Below are positions 13,567 to 21,132 of a DNA stretch of 21,157 nucleotides, one piece after another (position 1 is the stretch's first letter; the number at the start of each line of letters is the position of its first letter). Source of the DNA: UBA3774 sp045600025. GTDB lineage: Bacteria; Bacillota; Clostridia; Lachnospirales; Lachnospiraceae. The position numbers and the translations under genes are program-made. Below the pieces are notes generated by a model. The model saw nothing but the letters and a program-made list of their open reading frames with translations. It made no database searches and was not told the origin of the DNA. Location of the stretch: contig JAZRXC010000043.1 of NCBI GenBank assembly GCA_045600025.1, positions 1 to 21,157 on the forward strand, written 5' to 3'.

Positions 13567-14523
13567 ATGAAAAAAATTATTACCGGAATTTTAGTGTTAT
13601 GTCTCATGTGCAGCCTTGTTGCCTGCTCTTCTAAGGCAGAAGGCACTTATGTAGTAGGCATCTGCCAGCTCACTCAGCATGACGCACTGGATGCCGCAAC
13701 AAAAGGCTTTAAAGATGCACTTGTAGAAGAGTTTGGTGACAAGGTAACCTTCGATGAAGCAAATGCCTCCGGAGAAGTCGTAAACTGCACCACCATCGTC
13801 AACGGATTCATATCCAAGAAGGTGGATTTGATACTGGCAAATGCAACCCCCGCGCTGACAGCGGCGGTAGCAGCAACCGATACTATCCCGATTCTCGGAA
13901 CAGCAGTTACCTCATATTCAGCAGCACTGGAGATAGCTGACGAAGATTGGACCGGAGTCTGCGGCGGAAATGTAAGCGGTACCTCTGATATCGCCGATCT
14001 TAAAGCACAGGCAGAGATGTTCCCCGAGTGGGTACCGGATGCTAAGCACATCGGCCTTTTATACTGCTCAGCAGAAGCAAACAGCCTCTTCCAGGTTGCA
14101 GCAGTAGAGACGTACTTCGCAGAGATGGGATACACCACCGAACGCTTCACCTTCACGGATTCCAACGATGTAGCATCTGTAACACAGAAAGCTTGCGACG
14201 CTTGCGACGCTATCTTTGTTCCTACTGACAATACAGCAGCATCAAATACAGAAGCGATTGCCAATATTGTAATTCCGTCAAAGACTCCTGTAATTACAGG
14301 CGAATCTTCAATGAGCAAGGGTTGTGGCGTAGCTACTATTTCAATTAATTACTATGATCTCGGAGTTGCAACAGGTAAGATGGCAGCCAAGATACTTAAA
14401 GGCGAAGCTGATATATCCACAATGCCCGTTGAGTACTCACCTGAGCTCTACAAGTTCTACAACCCGGATGTATGTGAAGCACTTGGCATTACACCGATAG
14501 AAGGATATGAAATACTGCAGTAG
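13567..14523 (+). CDS. ABC importer substrate-binding lipoprotein, TrpX/ABC_sub_bind family
   Basis: A 318-residue lipoprotein with a signal peptide ending in LVAC (C20) and a type-I periplasmic-binding fold. The opening YVVGICQLTQHDALDAATKGF and the stretches DLILANATPA, TPVITGESS and ISINYYDLGVATGKMAAKIL are typical of the ABC_sub_bind (TrpX-like) family. It would capture a small ligand for the permease and ATPase encoded next. Many relatives are annotated as tryptophan or tyrosine binding, but the leader peptide has no Trp codon and metQNI follows, so a sulfur amino acid or related compound is equally plausible. GAAAGGGAG precedes the start. Expression is probably gated by the upstream attenuator. 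Confidence 0.88.
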   Translation: MKKIITGILVLCLMCSLVACSSKAEGTYVVGICQLTQHDALDAATKGFKDALVEEFGDKVTFDEANASGEVVNCTTIVNGFISKKVDLILANATPALTAAVAATDTIPILGTAVTSYSAALEIADEDWTGVCGGNVSGTSDIADLKAQAEMFPEWVPDAKHIGLLYCSAEANSLFQVAAVETYFAEMGYTTERFTFTDSNDVASVTQKACDACDAIFVPTDNTAASNTEAIANIVIPSKTPVITGESSMSKGCGVATISINYYDLGVATGKMAAKILKGEADISTMPVEYSPELYKFYNPDVCEALGITPIEGYEILQ

Positions 14524-14531
14524 GAGATAAA

Positions 14532-15455
14532 ATGATAGAAGCTTTATTTAACGCATTACCCGGCGCAATATCTCAAGGTATGGTATGGGGGCTGATGGCA
14601 ATCGGCCTTTATATCACGTTCCGCATACTTGACGTAGCCGATCTGACAGTCGACGGATCACTTGCCACAGGCGGAGCTGTAAGCGTAATGCTTATCCGTG
14701 CCGGAGTTGACCCCATAGTATCTCTTGCGGCAGCATTTGCGGCAGGAATGATAGCCGGATTCATCACAGGAATCCTTCATACAAAATGCGGCATCCCCGC
14801 AATACTTTCAGGTATTCTGACCCAGCTGGCCCTGTATTCAATTAACCTCAGAATCATGGACAGCAAAGCGAACCAGGCGCTTAGCGTAGACAAGTATCCG
14901 CTTCTCGTATCATCAAGATACAGCTCGGAACTCTCGCTCAAGAACCCGCTCCTTATACTTGCACTTCTCATAGTATTAGTTATAGCAGTTCTGTACTGGT
15001 TCTTCGGAACTGAAAAAGGAAGCTCAATCAGAGCAACAGGCGCCAACCTCAACATGGCACGCGCGCAGGGCATAAACACCGACGCAAATATAGTGCTCGG
15101 ACTTATGCTCTCCAACGGCCTCGTAGCAATGGCAGGCGGCCTGCTCGCGCAGTACCAGGGTTCGTCAGATATCAATATGGGCCGCGGCGCAATCGTAATC
15201 GGACTTGCTGCAGTAATAATCGGTGAAGTAATATTCGGGAAGCTTTTCTCGAACTTTGGCTTAAAACTTCTCGCTGTATCATTTGGCGCAATCATTTACT
15301 ACATAGTATTACAGGTTGTCCTGATGTTCGGTCTTAATACAAATGATCTTAAGCTGATAACAGCCGCAATAGTAGCAATATTCCTCGCAGTACCTTATCT
15401 AAAAGGACTATCATCTACACGTAAAAAGGCGAAGGGAGGAAACGCAAATGCTTGA
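14532..15455 (+). CDS. ABC importer permease, TrpY-like
   Basis: A 307-residue membrane protein with about 8-9 helices, of the branched-chain amino-acid/sugar permease superfamily (LivH type), as usual for partners of ABC_sub_bind proteins. Recognisable parts are GLYITFRILDVADLTVDGS near the start and TGANLNMARAQGINT, which lies in the cytoplasmic coupling loop contacting the ATPase. It starts eight bases after the binding-protein gene. Its TAGGAG ribosome site overlaps that gene's stop codon. Its last eight bases overlap the ATPase start. Substrate identity is as uncertain as for the binding protein. Confidence 0.9.
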   Translation: MIEALFNALPGAISQGMVWGLMAIGLYITFRILDVADLTVDGSLATGGAVSVMLIRAGVDPIVSLAAAFAAGMIAGFITGILHTKCGIPAILSGILTQLALYSINLRIMDSKANQALSVDKYPLLVSSRYSSELSLKNPLLILALLIVLVIAVLYWFFGTEKGSSIRATGANLNMARAQGINTDANIVLGLMLSNGLVAMAGGLLAQYQGSSDINMGRGAIVIGLAAVIIGEVIFGKLFSNFGLKLLAVSFGAIIYYIVLQVVLMFGLNTNDLKLITAAIVAIFLAVPYLKGLSSTRKKAKGGNANA

Positions 15456-16242
15456 GATTAAAAATATCAGCAAGACATTTAATGCAGGCACTATTAATGA
15501 AAAGCGTGCTCTCGTAGACCTTTCACTCACATTAAATGACGGTGATTTTGTTACTGTAATCGGCGGAAACGGCGCAGGAAAATCCACGATGCTTAATGCA
15601 ATAGCAGGAACCTACACCATTGACGAAGGAAGCATAGAACTGGACGGAGAGGACATCTCAAGACTGTCGGAGCATAAGAGGGCCGCATTCCTCGGAAGAG
15701 TATTCCAGGATCCAAAGATGGGAACGGCGCCCACTATGCAGATAGAAGAGAACCTTGCAATCGCTGCAAGACGAGGCGAGAAGCGCGGACTTCGCTGGGG
15801 CATTACCTCGGAAGAGCGCGCAAAATACGTTGAAGCGCTTGCAGAACTGGATCTCGGCCTCGAGGACAGACTCACGACAAAAGTAGGACTTCTCTCAGGA
15901 GGACAGCGCCAGGCACTTACACTGCTTATGGCAACGCTTAAGAAGCCGAAGCTTCTTCTGCTCGATGAACATACTGCAGCTCTTGATCCCAAGACCGCAG
16001 CAAAGGTACTTGAGCTGACAGACACCATCGTCAACCGCGAAGGCCTCACGGCGCTTATGATTACCCACAACATGCGTGACGCAATCAAATACGGTAATCG
16101 CCTTATCATGATGGACGCCGGACGCATAGTACTGTCAATCAGCGGAGAAGACAAAAAGAAGCTCACCGTGGCAGAACTGCTTGAGAGATTCAGCGTAGCG
16201 AGCGGCCACGAAGAGGCAAATGACAAACTCATACTTTCTTGA
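15448..16242 (+). CDS. ABC importer ATPase, TrpZ-like
   Basis: A 264-residue ABC ATPase with Walker A GGNGAGKST (39-47), Q-loop VFQDPKMG, signature LSGGQRQ (149-155), Walker B LLLLDEHTAALD (169-180, with His after the catalytic Glu in place of the usual Pro or Ala) and H-loop MITHNMRD. It would power the import system of the two preceding genes. The start codon lies inside the end of the permease gene, next to GGGAGG, so the two are translationally coupled. Its stop codon overlaps the -35 box of a candidate internal promoter for metQ. Confidence 0.93.
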   Translation: MLEIKNISKTFNAGTINEKRALVDLSLTLNDGDFVTVIGGNGAGKSTMLNAIAGTYTIDEGSIELDGEDISRLSEHKRAAFLGRVFQDPKMGTAPTMQIEENLAIAARRGEKRGLRWGITSEERAKYVEALAELDLGLEDRLTTKVGLLSGGQRQALTLLMATLKKPKLLLLDEHTAALDPKTAAKVLELTDTIVNREGLTALMITHNMRDAIKYGNRLIMMDAGRIVLSISGEDKKKLTVAELLERFSVASGHEEANDKLILS

Positions 16243-16291
16243 CATTAAAAGAAGTTTAAATTATCATTATATTTCATTCGAATTAATTCGA
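16239..16291 (+). promoter_or_regulatory. Internal metQ promoter with palindromic candidate operator
   Basis: TTGACA (-35, 16239-16244), a 17-nt spacer and TATCAT (-10, 16262-16267) predict a start near 16274. TCGAATTAATTCGA (16278-16291), a perfect 14-bp palindrome, lies at about +5 to +18, where a repressor would block initiation or clearance. The ribosome site AAAGGAGAG follows. No SAM riboswitch or T-box is visible. Confidence 0.55.
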
Positions 16292-16309
16292 TACTAAAAG
16301 GAGAGAATT

Positions 16310-17149
16310 ATGAAAAAACTGATCGCAATAATATTTGCAATTGTATTAACATTTTCATTGACAGCCTGCGGTTCCGGCTCAAAGGAAATCACAATCGCAG
16401 TGCCCAACGATGCATCAAATGAAGCACGCGCACTTCAGTTACTTGAGAAGCTCGGCTACATTAAGCTTAAGAGCGGTGTTGAGAATGTAACACCTCTTGA
16501 TATAACAGAGAATCCTTTCAACATCAAGATTCAGGAAATCGAAGCAGCCCAGATTCCGAACGTTCTTAAAGACGTAGATTTCGGTATCGTAAATGGTAAC
16601 TATGCCCTTTCATCAGGACTCCTTCCCGCAACTAAGGCTCTTGCCGTTGAAGGAACCGAGGTAGCCAAGCCCAATATCATTGCAGTAAAAGAGGGCAATG
16701 AGAATACTGAAAAGATTCGCGCCCTTGTAGCGGCAGTTGAGAGTCAGCAGGTAGCTGATTTCATCAAGGCTACATATGGCGACGCTGTTATTTCCGTAGT
16801 AGAGAATCCCGGCGACGGATTTGATCCTGATATTGATTACACCAAGCTGGCAGGCGAGACAATCTCTGTAGCAGCTTCACCTGTACCTCATTGCGAAATC
16901 CTTAAGATAGCTGCTGACATTCTGGCACAGAAGGGCATTACTCTTGATATCAAAGAGTTCACCGATTACGTACAGCCTAACAACGTAGTTGAAAGCGGCG
17001 AAGTAGATGCAAACTATTTCCAGCACATTCCTTATCTTGAAGACTTCAATGCACAGAACGGTACACATATCGTATCTGTAACGCTCATCCACTATGAGCC
17101 CATGGGACTCTTCGCAGGTAAGCAGTCCAGCCTGGATATATTCAAATAA
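16310..17149 (+). CDS. metQ: Circularly permuted MetQ/NlpA-family binding lipoprotein
   Basis: A 279-residue lipoprotein (lipobox LTAC, C20) assigned to the MetQ/NlpA family by strong motifs, but in permuted order. After the lipobox comes what is normally the second half: ITIAVPNDASNEARALQLL (28-46), GYIKLKSGV, DITENPFNIKIQEIEAAQIP (64-83), NGNYAL (95-100) and the usual C-terminal end VKEGNENTEKIRALV...YGDAV (126-160). A linker (about 161-184) follows, then the normal first half: ISVAASPVPHCEIL (185-198), FTDYVQPNNVVESGEVDANY (217-236), FQHIPYL (237-243), HYEPMGLF and finally SSLD at the C-terminus. Both halves are complete, so this is permutation, not truncation. It probably binds methionine for MetN and MetI encoded downstream. 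The start is well supported by AAAGGAGAG. Confidence 0.93.
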   Translation: MKKLIAIIFAIVLTFSLTACGSGSKEITIAVPNDASNEARALQLLEKLGYIKLKSGVENVTPLDITENPFNIKIQEIEAAQIPNVLKDVDFGIVNGNYALSSGLLPATKALAVEGTEVAKPNIIAVKEGNENTEKIRALVAAVESQQVADFIKATYGDAVISVVENPGDGFDPDIDYTKLAGETISVAASPVPHCEILKIAADILAQKGITLDIKEFTDYVQPNNVVESGEVDANYFQHIPYLEDFNAQNGTHIVSVTLIHYEPMGLFAGKQSSLDIFK

Positions 17150-17163
17150 TTACAAATGCCTTA

Positions 17164-17189
17164 CAGCCCATACCAAGTGGTGTGGGCTG
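17164..17189 (+). promoter_or_regulatory. Intercistronic hairpin between metQ and metN
   Basis: CAGCCCATACC (17164-17174) pairs with GGTGTGGGCTG (17179-17189): 11 bp with one wobble and an AAGT loop. No T tract follows, so it is not a typical terminator. A position behind a binding-protein gene suits mRNA stabilisation of the upstream segment or partial attenuation. Confidence 0.65.
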
Positions 17190-17209
17190 ATATTACTTAG
17201 GAGGAAGGC

Positions 17210-18223
17210 ATGATAGAGTTACAACATCTGTCAAAAACATTCATAATGGATGACGGCTATACAGAGGCACTCACTGATGTGTCTCTGTCTATTGCTGATG
17301 GAGATATATACGGAATCATCGGTATGAGCGGCGCGGGCAAGTCAACACTCGTGCGCTGCATCAATATGCTTGAAAAGCCAAGCAGCGGAAAAGTAATAAT
17401 CGACGGAGTAGACTTAACGGATATGAGCGCCGCTGAGCTCAGAGAGCAACGCAGCCATATAGCTATGATATTCCAGGGCTTTAACCTGCTCATGCAGCGT
17501 AACTGCCTGAAAAATATCTGCTTCCCGCTCGAACTGCGCGGTATGTCTAAGGCAGAGGCGGAAAAGCGCGCTGCGCAGCTGCTCGAGATAGTCGGTCTCG
17601 CCGATAAGGCAGGCAGCTTCCCGGCACAGCTCTCCGGCGGACAGCAGCAGCGTATAGCGATAGCAAGAGCACTTGCTATGGACCCGAAGATTCTGCTTTG
17701 CGATGAGGCAACAAGCGCGCTCGACCCGACGACCACCAATTCCATACTCGAACTTATTCAGGATATAAATGAAAAGACCGGAATTACCGTTGTAGTCATC
17801 ACTCACCAGATGAGCGTAGTAGAAAAAATCTGCAAACACGTTGCGGTGCTTGACCAGGGTGTAGTTGCGGAAGAAGGTGAAGTGAGCAGCGTATTTGCCC
17901 ATCCGACCTCAGCTGCCGCTAAAAAGCTCGTATATCCTGAAGGCACAGAGTCTTCACCTATTATCAGTGACAACTCACAACGCTTCGTGCGTATAGTATT
18001 TAACGGCGCGGTATCCGCAAATAAGCCGCTCATCGCCAGCATGGCGCATGACCTTAATGTCATGGCAAATATTGCCGCCGCTTCTACCAAGCTGATCGGC
18101 AACAAGATGTATGGCTCTATGATACTCGGCGTAAAAACCAACGAAGAATTTAATAAAATGATGGATTATGTATCCGGCATAGAAGACGTAGTAGCAGAGG
18201 AGGTGAAGTCAGATGCTGAGTAA
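17210..18223 (+). CDS. metN: Methionine ABC importer ATPase MetN with NIL domain
   Basis: A 337-residue ATPase, the usual MetN length. Visible are Walker A GMSGAGKST (38-46), Q-loop IFQGFNLL (87-94), signature LSGGQQQR (141-148), Walker B ILLCDEATSALD (161-172), H-loop ITHQMS (197-202) and a C-terminal ferredoxin-like NIL domain (about 258-330, from RFVRIVFNG). The NIL domain mediates inhibition by intracellular methionine in characterised MetNI transporters. It powers uptake with MetI and the permuted MetQ. It has an AGGAGG site and overlaps metI by 11 bases. Confidence 0.96.
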   Translation: MIELQHLSKTFIMDDGYTEALTDVSLSIADGDIYGIIGMSGAGKSTLVRCINMLEKPSSGKVIIDGVDLTDMSAAELREQRSHIAMIFQGFNLLMQRNCLKNICFPLELRGMSKAEAEKRAAQLLEIVGLADKAGSFPAQLSGGQQQRIAIARALAMDPKILLCDEATSALDPTTTNSILELIQDINEKTGITVVVITHQMSVVEKICKHVAVLDQGVVAEEGEVSSVFAHPTSAAAKKLVYPEGTESSPIISDNSQRFVRIVFNGAVSANKPLIASMAHDLNVMANIAAASTKLIGNKMYGSMILGVKTNEEFNKMMDYVSGIEDVVAEEVKSDAE

Positions 18224-18941
18224 TTTTTCTGCTGAGGCTTTTACCGAAGCCTGGGAAGTCATTAGATCTGAGTTCCTTATGGCAACATGGGAGACTCTGT
18301 ATGTTACGATACTATCCACTTTATTTGCGATTCTGATCGGACTTCCGCTCGGAGTACTTTTAGTAGTCGGAGAAAAAGACGGCATCCTTCCGCTTCCGGC
18401 ATGGCTTATGAAAGTGCTGAATGTAATTATCAATATTCTGCGTTCGATTCCGTTCCTGATACTGATGATACTCGTATTCCCGCTTACAAGGCTTATCATG
18501 GGCACGGTAGTAGGAACAGCGCCTACGATAGTTCCGCTTGTTATTGCAGCATTTCCTTTCATTGCGAGACTTACGGAAACAAGCCTGCGTGAGATTAATC
18601 CGAATACAATTGAGATGGCGCAGTCGATGGGCGCGTCACCTATGCAGATTATTACAAAGGTGCTCATCCCCGAGAGCGTTCCGTCACTATTATCGGCGGG
18701 CACAACCGCAATCGTAACCATCCTCGGATATTCTGCCATGAGCGGAATCATCGGCGGAGGCGGACTCGGTAAGATCGCGATCAACTACGGCTATTACCGC
18801 TACAAGGATGTTATCATGGTGGCAGCGGTTATCCTGCTTGTAGTACTCGTACAGCTCTTCCAGACCTCCGGCACGAAGTGCGCAGTAAAGGCCGACAAGA
18901 GAATAAAGAAAGAACACAACGCGAGAAAGAAAAATGTCTGA
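18213..18941 (+). CDS. metI: Methionine ABC importer permease MetI
   Basis: A 242-residue permease with five predicted helices and the MetI coupling-loop motif EMAQSMGASPMQIITKVLIPES. Other conserved parts are ATWETLYVTILSTLFAIL, NILRSIPFLILM and the C-terminal GYSAMSGIIGGGGLGKIAINYGYYR. It is about 25 residues longer than the usual 217, with a strongly basic C-terminal tail (KADKRIKKEHNARKKNV) reaching into the overlap with the next gene. It forms the membrane channel of the MetNIQ system. GAGGAGGTG at about 18197-18205, inside metN, is its ribosome site. The last eight bases overlap the galactokinase-like start. Confidence 0.95.
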   Translation: MLSNFSAEAFTEAWEVIRSEFLMATWETLYVTILSTLFAILIGLPLGVLLVVGEKDGILPLPAWLMKVLNVIINILRSIPFLILMILVFPLTRLIMGTVVGTAPTIVPLVIAAFPFIARLTETSLREINPNTIEMAQSMGASPMQIITKVLIPESVPSLLSAGTTAIVTILGYSAMSGIIGGGGLGKIAINYGYYRYKDVIMVAAVILLVVLVQLFQTSGTKCAVKADKRIKKEHNARKKNV

Positions 18942-20139
18942 ATATATTTTTACTGCGCCGGGACGCATTGAAATCGGCGGCAACCACACCGATCACCAGC
19001 ACGGTATCGTCCTCGCGGCAGCAATCAATTTAAAAACAAAAGCCCGGGTAACTATGTTACCGGGGCCTTTTATTGCAATAAAATCAGAAGGCTATGAGCC
19101 ATTTGAGATAGCGCTCACCGATCTTGAAAAAAAGCCTGAAGAGGTAAATACTTCCGCCGGCCTCGTGCGCGGAATTGCGTCGTGGTATGCAGGACGCGGC
19201 GAAGCGCTGCAGGGATTTGCAGCGGAGATTACTTCAGAAGTCCTCCCCGGCAGCGGACTTTCTTCATCGGCTGCATTTGAAGTATTGATTGCGGAAATCA
19301 TCAATCAGACTTCATGTGGCGGAAAGTATGATAAGGTACAGTTAGCTAAGATCGGGCAGTGGGCGGAGAACAATTATTTCGGCAAGCCCTGCGGCCTGAT
19401 GGACCAGATGGCTTCATCCTGCGGCGGCGCAATCCGTATCGATTTCGGAAATGCAGAGCCCGAGATTGAACGTATTGATTATGATTTTGCCGGAAGCGGC
19501 CACACTATCTGCATCATAGATTCGCGCGCAGACCATGCAAATCTTACGGGCGAATACGCCGCAATAACTAAGGAGCTGCATGATGTGTGCGAGTGCTTTG
19601 GCCGAAGTTTCCTGCGCGAAATAGATGAAGCGGAATTTTATGCGAAGATAGAAGAAGTTCGCGGGACTGCCGGAGATCGTGCTGTGAAAAGAGCCATCCA
19701 TGTATATGATGAAAATAAGCGCGTGGTAAAAGAGGCGATGGCATTAAAAACAGGAGATTTTTACAGCTTCCTTGAGCTTGTAAATGCCTCCGGCTATTCC
19801 TCTTATCATTTGCTGCAAAACGTGATACCCGAAGGCGGAAGCGAAACTGAAGGACTTGCAGGCGCACTCGCGCTGGTTAAAAAATTGCTTGCAGGAAGAG
19901 GCGCATACCGCGTGCACGGCGGCGGATTTGCAGGAACGGCGCTGGCATTTGTCCCTAATGATATGCTTGATGTATTTAAAGCCGGCATAGAAGAAAAACT
20001 CGGGGCAGGCGCCTGCCACATAATCTCCATTTCCCCCGAAGGAGTAGCATACGAACCGAAAAACCGTTATGAGGACGCGGTTTGGACGGAGGTAAAGCCG
20101 GGACATTTCGTATTGGTAAATGAAGATGTTAAACTGTAA
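18934..20139 (+). CDS. Galactokinase-like GHMP kinase
   Basis: A 401-residue GHMP-superfamily kinase of the galactokinase type. The N-terminal signature reads GRIEIGGNHTDHQHG (10-24), where canonical GalK has GRxNLIGEHTDY; the phosphate loop LPGSGLSSSAA (104-114) and the catalytic Asp in CGLMDQM (D157) are intact. The third motif is VHGGGFAGTALAF. The Asn-to-Glu and Glu-to-Asn changes in the sugar-binding signature suggest altered specificity or a recognised divergent subfamily, so I give no galK symbol. It overlaps metI by eight bases with only a weak ribosome site, implying translational coupling to an amino-acid transporter. A terminator-like hairpin lies within codons 35-46. No other Leloir-pathway gene is nearby. 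Confidence 0.85.
   Translation: MSEYIFTAPGRIEIGGNHTDHQHGIVLAAAINLKTKARVTMLPGPFIAIKSEGYEPFEIALTDLEKKPEEVNTSAGLVRGIASWYAGRGEALQGFAAEITSEVLPGSGLSSSAAFEVLIAEIINQTSCGGKYDKVQLAKIGQWAENNYFGKPCGLMDQMASSCGGAIRIDFGNAEPEIERIDYDFAGSGHTICIIDSRADHANLTGEYAAITKELHDVCECFGRSFLREIDEAEFYAKIEEVRGTAGDRAVKRAIHVYDENKRVVKEAMALKTGDFYSFLELVNASGYSSYHLLQNVIPEGGSETEGLAGALALVKKLLAGRGAYRVHGGGFAGTALAFVPNDMLDVFKAGIEEKLGAGACHIISISPEGVAYEPKNRYEDAVWTEVKPGHFVLVNEDVKL
19038..19071 (+). terminator. Terminator-like hairpin inside the galactokinase-like gene
   Basis: AAAAGCCCGGGTAAC (19038-19052) folds on GTTACCGGGGCCTTTT (19056-19071): GGTAAC/GTTACC, one G-G mismatch, GCCC/GGGC, one bulged C, then AAAA/TTTT, with a TAT loop. It resembles an intrinsic terminator with a short U tract but lies about 105 bases into the gene, whose frame reads through it. 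Function is uncertain. Confidence 0.45.
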
Positions 20140-20143
20140 ATAA

Positions 20144-20171
20144 AAAAGGAGGGCCGTGCAGCCCTCCTTTT
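20144..20171. terminator. Bidirectional intrinsic terminator
   Basis: AAAAGGAGGGC (20144-20154) pairs perfectly with GCCCTCCTTTT (20161-20171) around CGTGCA. It ends the importer/galactokinase operon and the convergent permease gene that stops at 20185. Confidence 0.92.
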
Positions 20172-20184
20172 ATCATGCCCATCA

Positions 20185-21132
20185 TTATCCGCAGATCAGC
20201 TGATATACGAATACGAGAAGGGGCATCGTGATGATGCAGAATAGTGTTGTGAGCACGTTCAGTGTGCCTGCATCCTGCGCCTCTTCCGGTGCCCTGTATA
20301 CATCTGCCAGCTGAGTTACAAGTGCCGCAGCGGGTGCAGATGAGCAGATGAGAATGACGAGCAGTACTTCATTTGCATAAGGGAACATATGTGCCACGCC
20401 GGTTACTTTAACGAGAAGAATATATACTAAGGGGAATACCAGAAGTCTCGCTGCTGTAACCGCATACAGCTTCCAGCGTACAAGCACCTTCTTGAAATCA
20501 ACACCGCCTATAAGCATACCTACCATGAACATACTGACGGGTGAGAGCAGTCCTCCCACTGTCTTTACGGCGGAGCCGATCATATCGGGGAATTTGAATC
20601 CGGTCAGGAAGAAGGTAAGTCCGAGTACGATAGACAGGATATTTCTGTTGAATATAAGCTTCTTCCAGGAGATCTTCGCTTCGCGGCTCATGATAATCGG
20701 GAGATAAGTCAGAATGAAGATGTTCTGAATGCCCATATGAGCGGAAGCGTAGAACATGATATTATCTCCGAGCACTGCTGCTGCAAGCGGAGCACCTATA
20801 CCGGCTGAATTGGAGAAAGCTGCAGTACCCTGCTCTGCAACGTTCCATTTTAGGGGCTTTTGACATAGTCTTGTAAGCAGGATAAAAAGTACGATGCTTG
20901 TAAAAGCAGCAACACATGCGAACAAGAAGCTCTGAGCTTTTTCGGCATTGAATTCTGTCTGGAAAGCAGAAAGCAGCGAGCAAGGTATAATCCAGTCAAA
21001 GCACAGTCTTGACAACACGGAACTGTCCGTACTCTTTAAGCGCCCGCGCTTTACAGTCAAAAAGCCCATGAACACCATGATGAACAAAACTACTATTTTC
21101 TTTAAAAGAAGTAAGCTAAGCGAAGCATCCAT
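20185..21132 (-). CDS. AEC-family (auxin efflux carrier) permease
   Basis: A 315-residue membrane protein with about ten helices in two inverted halves of five, the usual AEC layout. Visible landmarks are the opening helix LLLLKKIVVLFIMVFMGFLTVKRG shared by bacterial members, FSNSAGIGAPLAAAVLG in the middle, LLSPVSMFMVGMLIGG and the C-terminal LICSSAPAAALVTQLADVY. Bacterial AEC proteins export or import small organic acids such as malate or malonate; the substrate here is unknown. I chose the ATG at 21130-21132, with GGAGGG seven bases upstream, over an upstream GTG that would lie within that site. Its promoter lies mostly outside the window. Confidence 0.9.
   Translation of the reverse strand: MDASLSLLLLKKIVVLFIMVFMGFLTVKRGRLKSTDSSVLSRLCFDWIIPCSLLSAFQTEFNAEKAQSFLFACVAAFTSIVLFILLTRLCQKPLKWNVAEQGTAAFSNSAGIGAPLAAAVLGDNIMFYASAHMGIQNIFILTYLPIIMSREAKISWKKLIFNRNILSIVLGLTFFLTGFKFPDMIGSAVKTVGGLLSPVSMFMVGMLIGGVDFKKVLVRWKLYAVTAARLLVFPLVYILLVKVTGVAHMFPYANEVLLVILICSSAPAAALVTQLADVYRAPEEAQDAGTLNVLTTLFCIITMPLLVFVYQLICG

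Noticed and set aside
16310..17149. Truncated or frameshifted metQ
   Set aside because: The reading frame is intact with signal peptide and stop, and both halves are complete though in swapped order, so permutation fits and truncation does not.
17414..17902. 162-codon minus-strand open frame within metN
   Set aside because: It lies wholly opposite a well-supported ABC ATPase gene and shows no ribosome site or domain.
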